Positions 40,101 through 41,626 of a stretch of DNA of 41,626 nucleotides are shown in pieces (positions within the stretch are counted from its first letter, which is position 1; the number at the start of each line of letters is the position of its first letter). Position numbers and translations under genes: made by a program. This stretch comes from a virus. Where the stretch lies: IMG/VR virus record IMGVR_UViG_3300042301_003361, positions 1 to 41,626 of that record; one strand, 5' to 3'. Below the pieces are notes generated by a model. It was not told the origin of the DNA and made no database searches. It saw only the letters and a program-made list of their open reading frames with translations.

Positions 40101-41626
40101 CCTAAATCTGCTAAAGCAAGTTTCGTTTCTATTGCGTATAGGAAATCTTGAGCTTTTTGAGATTTTTGTTCTAAAAAGTTTTTAACATTCGAGCCCGCTT
40201 TACTAGCGCGACGACCTTGGTGAAGTACAGATTCACGCACTCGCTCTGGATTTCTGCCTCTTTCAATAAAATTATTTAAAAATTCTTTTTTATCAGATCC
40301 TATATAATTAGTATCAAAAAATTCTGGATTGACATTATAATTAATGTTATCTAATACGCTTCTATTCCTATAATTATCATCTTTAATAGTTTCGTAACTA
40401 CCATTTCGGTGTCTAATAGTCTGTACATTTGATTTATTATAATATCCATCTGAATCATCATTCTTTAAAAAGTCCGCGCCCCTTTCAGAAATATAAAGAT
40501 CTATCATCTTCCTTTTTCTCTCGGCCTTCATATCTCTCTTACTCTTCGGCATTGCAAAATTAGGAATCAAGCCGCCCGCAAAGTTATCTTGAATCTGACT
40601 AAATTTAGATATTTTTCTTATATCACTATCTGGTAACTGACCTATCTGACTCTTTAAATCATGGAGACTAGAAAATTTCTTTTCAGATTCACCTATATGA
40701 TATTTACCAGATGTATTTTTTGTAATACCATCCCTATATCTTAACTGCGGGAAAAGTTTATAAAGTAGATCTATTCCCTTATCTTTTGTATTATCTCTTG
40801 ATCTTTGTTTTACAAGAGCCGAGCTTTTTATAATAAAATCTTTTCTCTTTGCGAAATCAGCTAAAGCAGAGTAATTCTTAAACGCATCTCCTTTTTTATA
40901 AGATTCTGTATCTTCAATTTTTATTATTCTATTTTTTCTGTCAGCAGTGAATCGAGTGAAACTCTCCCAATTGGAACCTCTCCTAACTGATCTATCGGAA
41001 AGAAACTGGCCGCCAGGTATATAGCCCAAATTATCTAAATCAAGGTCATCTAATAAATCTAAAAGTTCATCATCCTTTTCCTGAAATCTATTTCTTCTAG
41101 CAAAATTCGGAACAAAACCATTTGCCTTAGATTTAACTGGAATATTCTTCATTATTAATTCCCTCATTAAATCAGACATAGCTCTGCCGCCAAGAATTGA
41201 ATTTCTATCACCGCGATCTAAGAATGAATAAGCAAAAGTATCAGCAAATGATTCTGAAAAATAATCCCTTTTAGGATAAGTTTGAATAAAATTATTTCTT
41301 GTATATTTTTGATTTAATAAAGAACCCTTCTTTTTTACATCAAATTTATGAGCCGATTTGAATAGATCCATTAAAGCTGGATCAGAGTTGTATTCTACAA
41401 AATGTCCATACTCATGAGCCGGGGTGCTATAACCACCATAATACGGACTTTTATTAGATATAACATCTGGATGCACAAATACATTATTATTGTTTGGCCA
41501 AAATTCCCCATAATCTTGAAGATCTTTTCTAAATCTAACTGGTTTAGTCCTAGCACCACTTATATTTTCCGCTATTTGTCTTATGAAATCTATTTTTTGG
41601 GGATTTAATCCATATGTATTTCCAGT
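34124..41626 (-). CDS. Giant tape-measure protein with metallopeptidase, kinase-like and ART-like modules (5' end outside window)
   Basis: 2500 residues are visible and the frame is open to the window edge, so the N-terminus is missing. Numbering here starts at the GTG at 41476; 50 more residues precede it. Order: HEYGH (21-25) with a later ESFADTFA (75-82), a zincin pattern; a kinase-like module with GRGAYG (548-553), Lys565, DLHQGN (661-666) and IDPG (717-720); an ADP-ribosyltransferase-like module with YRG (804-806) and TFVSSS (835-840). Four GxxPNFA motifs separate these blocks. Then come three LGxPxPxP motifs, a charged coiled coil (about 1290-1400), a Gly/Ala-rich hydrophobic stretch (about 1445-1520) and about 900 helical residues, as in tape-measure proteins. 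It precedes the distal tail genes, the usual place. Confidence 0.8.
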   Translation of the reverse strand, partial: TGNTYGLNPQKIDFIRQIAENISGARTKPVRFRKDLQDYGEFWPNNNNVFVHPDVISNKSPYYGGYSTPAHEYGHFVEYNSDPALMDLFKSAHKFDVKKKGSLLNQKYTRNNFIQTYPKRDYFSESFADTFAYSFLDRGDRNSILGGRAMSDLMRELIMKNIPVKSKANGFVPNFARRNRFQEKDDELLDLLDDLDLDNLGYIPGGQFLSDRSVRRGSNWESFTRFTADRKNRIIKIEDTESYKKGDAFKNYSALADFAKRKDFIIKSSALVKQRSRDNTKDKGIDLLYKLFPQLRYRDGITKNTSGKYHIGESEKKFSSLHDLKSQIGQLPDSDIRKISKFSQIQDNFAGGLIPNFAMPKSKRDMKAERKRKMIDLYISERGADFLKNDDSDGYYNKSNVQTIRHRNGSYETIKDDNYRNRSVLDNINYNVNPEFFDTNYIGSDKKEFLNNFIERGRNPERVRESVLHQGRRASKAGSNVKNFLEQKSQKAQDFLYAIETKLALADLGGLKKITTKDGSEVDLTGFFDDESLMDLGSRTDGYIKKTTERFKKRDKEPIVNPTLKERLRAFKEKKAGKPLPPEPYTPLGKYKKEKILGRGAYGAFYKLRGNVGVKRFLNPSKVISEKELRYEYPIAKTLGDHPKLLPGLHAPRVYGSLEKAGAKLRIGKEIVNGKTFEQTFYQNKLNEGEYSVIRSVVSKAMDKIGIRASDLHQGNLMVNEKGIELLNRYRKLLNPDSNEGSKLIRDGNLDTIASAFARRGGRISLIDPGLFMQKESGIVTNPDYGKLKDKLAAKRDLNYADGIIPNFAIDKSVYRHYYKQLKRQLRSSRAINDLSGYGFWDSMGKYNKSTTLYRGTDRGEVESILNKGSFASNWTDNYSGDRGTFVSSSINHARGYSEQANKNKGEGYMLAFRKNIAGENRERRISHRMGGTSTNMAISGDIFDSDIRTILKYDESKKGKLKALSLGELLSQSMGREMSSLLSMGYPSYIAKNSIKVGSHDRLKSDKNPRGLGVYNTAQGQMSLGQALGQHAGQSLSSGIIPNFADLKTSTEKVSSKNLGLLIISTKRLSNSFSYLGDYLSTSFLSSLRRTTGSIIDITDTTNKKFKGIIDPTNIPSNKNAALVDPTGQPYGKSETARRLGLPVPGPIAQKAISSNIVGLPASFNTGKSVNYRDLAKISFDSTMIERLRDTEARKKSDEYIEKNIQKTLTGSATYGNIQTVRKGGNFTPNLKQLETVTKLGVPFPTPILNGGLGSPTVELPPILRNKVEDTQTSPRETVKELLKRLGVPVPGPVTEKITKAGAKAKPPILSSPWQPPPPKAGPWVPYPSLSNDEAKREADLMKENNEAIEKDIKSRNKAQKEREKAEANREKNINQYEKDKASREKQFARDKRVRGRQGQIASIIEGRVSNLQFGGPEQNLKSLIERAEKSLGKEGASKIEKRFKDKEAKAFEAFSAQSGFFTSDKKLKSIAKKLNISTSSQEFIDKREKVRSNKQTAIQTGAFALPFVAGGIANTLGGQDTSTGRVTSGIGEALGTGLLLSQFGPWGVAAGAAVGSFQVLSTVVKELTPDLNELSKKSREVTAANEKEISSLQAFVQTSSQLKSLIDSNSSPSTVAQAKTALSESTRGLSGNAGARLLKAKTDEERASIIQDVTLTNQRKQSLTDSGLLAGSIINEKASGVSANISRILGGSRKFLDSSDSQTIASELVKTIDLSKISDEAVSKAKSGKASLKDLGLDNAEVGKVFDNINTFFNDGSKNQTGASEQILKFAQSLIVAQKSLDQLSSQQIDTAKIFASTKDSFLNILTSTFAQNQSVNKNIISGNEIGFSNAEAILAKSSESLSPEELLKGSTRIKQARIGQQTAIEKTSLGNEYTNKVLEDIMSQASGTSLEDQIKIQDVLNKSITGESPFDPLKLTDEIQKILDPDVSKSLQSQLLKTNIEMASKLQDIDNKSKEANEELKNQTEVQQKQLADTKLLNILGGFNSNFRDVLRSIKQPKGSLTTVARGEKANNFQFGEISNIGSAKPGSMDAVDRSQRNIEIATNRASYFADIELPKVTREKINERNYKDLYLAGKSNVENRALAFGQSEILPQFDILKNKIAGKDTGSIGRKAIDRQLESVKKSFDLGQIPVITAEFVKTMQSLMPQAGKDGAMQRALDVILDETGIVQEVFLSAEKSAKVLADKTIKGDKLPPEFDAQIDAIGSNTTVLLQNTLSLDALQTVLNDLPSKINDLRTKSDDQVKAFSLSSQMQALQTDTTFKANNLQKATDASLILGGAVKKAELDADSDTSREKIYSLGATSLFPSLSNKDNPLGLYGAGNEMGGARMREFLKFEGASKLPSSPSELNEALKVYIEKKFPESSLEDKEKIFQKYSKNSSYQGLLSGVSRDSGLFEGGIERNRDVLNADILNNTKKIEELKKELEKLNSNTNVQSNNTTPVTPTTTQVAPTVNISFNGVGSVDPNKVRDAVYSALANINRENNLPPPIQRPVSNTLVA
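37745..38206 (-). repeat. Three LG-(V/L)-P-(V/F)-P-(G/T)-P motifs in the tape-measure protein
   Basis: LGLPVPGP (38183-38206), LGVPFPTP (37883-37906) and LGVPVPGP (37745-37768), each preceded by a charged helix end (ARR, TVTK, LKR) and spaced about 45-100 residues. They lie in the Pro-rich linker between the enzyme-like modules and the coiled coil. Confidence 0.7.
38489..41119 (-). repeat. Four G-(F/L/I)-(V/I)-P-N-F-A motifs in the tape-measure protein
   Basis: GFVPNFA (41099-41119), GLIPNFA (40553-40573), GIIPNFA (39200-39220) and GIIPNFA (38489-38509). Each follows a small/polar residue pair and precedes a charged segment, and each falls at a boundary between predicted modules. The codons differ between copies, so the motif is kept at protein level. 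Confidence 0.8.

Overview
The window looks like part of a large, AT-rich genome of a tailed bacteriophage. It combines a UvsX/RecA-type recombinase, a MazG-like pyrophosphohydrolase, class I ribonucleotide reductase (alpha and beta), a dNMP kinase, RNase HI, a ClpP-like protease, a very long tape-measure-type protein and a run of tail/baseplate/fibre genes. The host is not identifiable. A phage lipoprotein and an outer-membrane-barrel-like protein point to a Gram-negative (diderm) host. Most starts lack a Shine-Dalgarno sequence and are preceded only by A/T-rich leader, and many genes are joined by ATGA overlaps.

Layout. (1) 1-3061, minus: recombination and nucleotide metabolism (RpoA-CTD-like helix-hairpin-helix protein cut by the window edge, PD-(D/E)XK-like nuclease, UvsX, small Cys-rich protein, two small unknowns, MazG-like). 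(2) 3123-3614, minus: a secreted beta-barrel-like protein with its own promoter and a hairpin leader. (3) 3751-13856: a glycan cassette of about 10 kb with several glycosyltransferases, a GDP-mannose 4,6-dehydratase interrupted by a 326-residue LAGLIDADG intein, a short DegT-type aminotransferase, a hexapeptide acyltransferase, a WbuC-like cupin, and TylF and FkbM methyltransferases. (4) 13918-20246, minus: nrdA, nrdB, an FmdB-like small protein, ClpP-like protease, another glycosyltransferase, two small proteins, dNMP kinase, RNase HI. (5) 20304-21100: about 800 bp without a gene but packed with strong hairpins and richer in G+C than the flanks, a candidate large structured RNA. (6) 21101-22013, plus: a tyrosine/dual-specificity-phosphatase-like protein and a 3D-domain lipoprotein. 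(7) 22014-41626, minus: tail module, interrupted between genes by an IS200/IS605 element (tnpA, tnpB, omega-RNA) on the plus strand. The module begins, in transcription order, with a protein of at least 2500 residues that continues past the right edge.

Regulation. Five intergenic promoter-like sites share one design: a TTGA(C/T)(A/T) -35, exactly 16 bp, and a TAnnnT -10. Three sit 5-8 nt upstream of a start codon, so those mRNAs would be leaderless or nearly so. Two fire back to back at 21032-21095, one into the phosphatase operon and one into the structured gene-free region.

The two most unusual parts are the structured gene-free region and the N-terminal part of the tape-measure protein. 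The latter strings together a zincin-like metallopeptidase, a protein-kinase-like and an ADP-ribosyltransferase-like module, separated by four copies of a G-(F/L/I)-(V/I)-P-N-F-A motif, as if it were a cargo polyprotein delivered with the tail.
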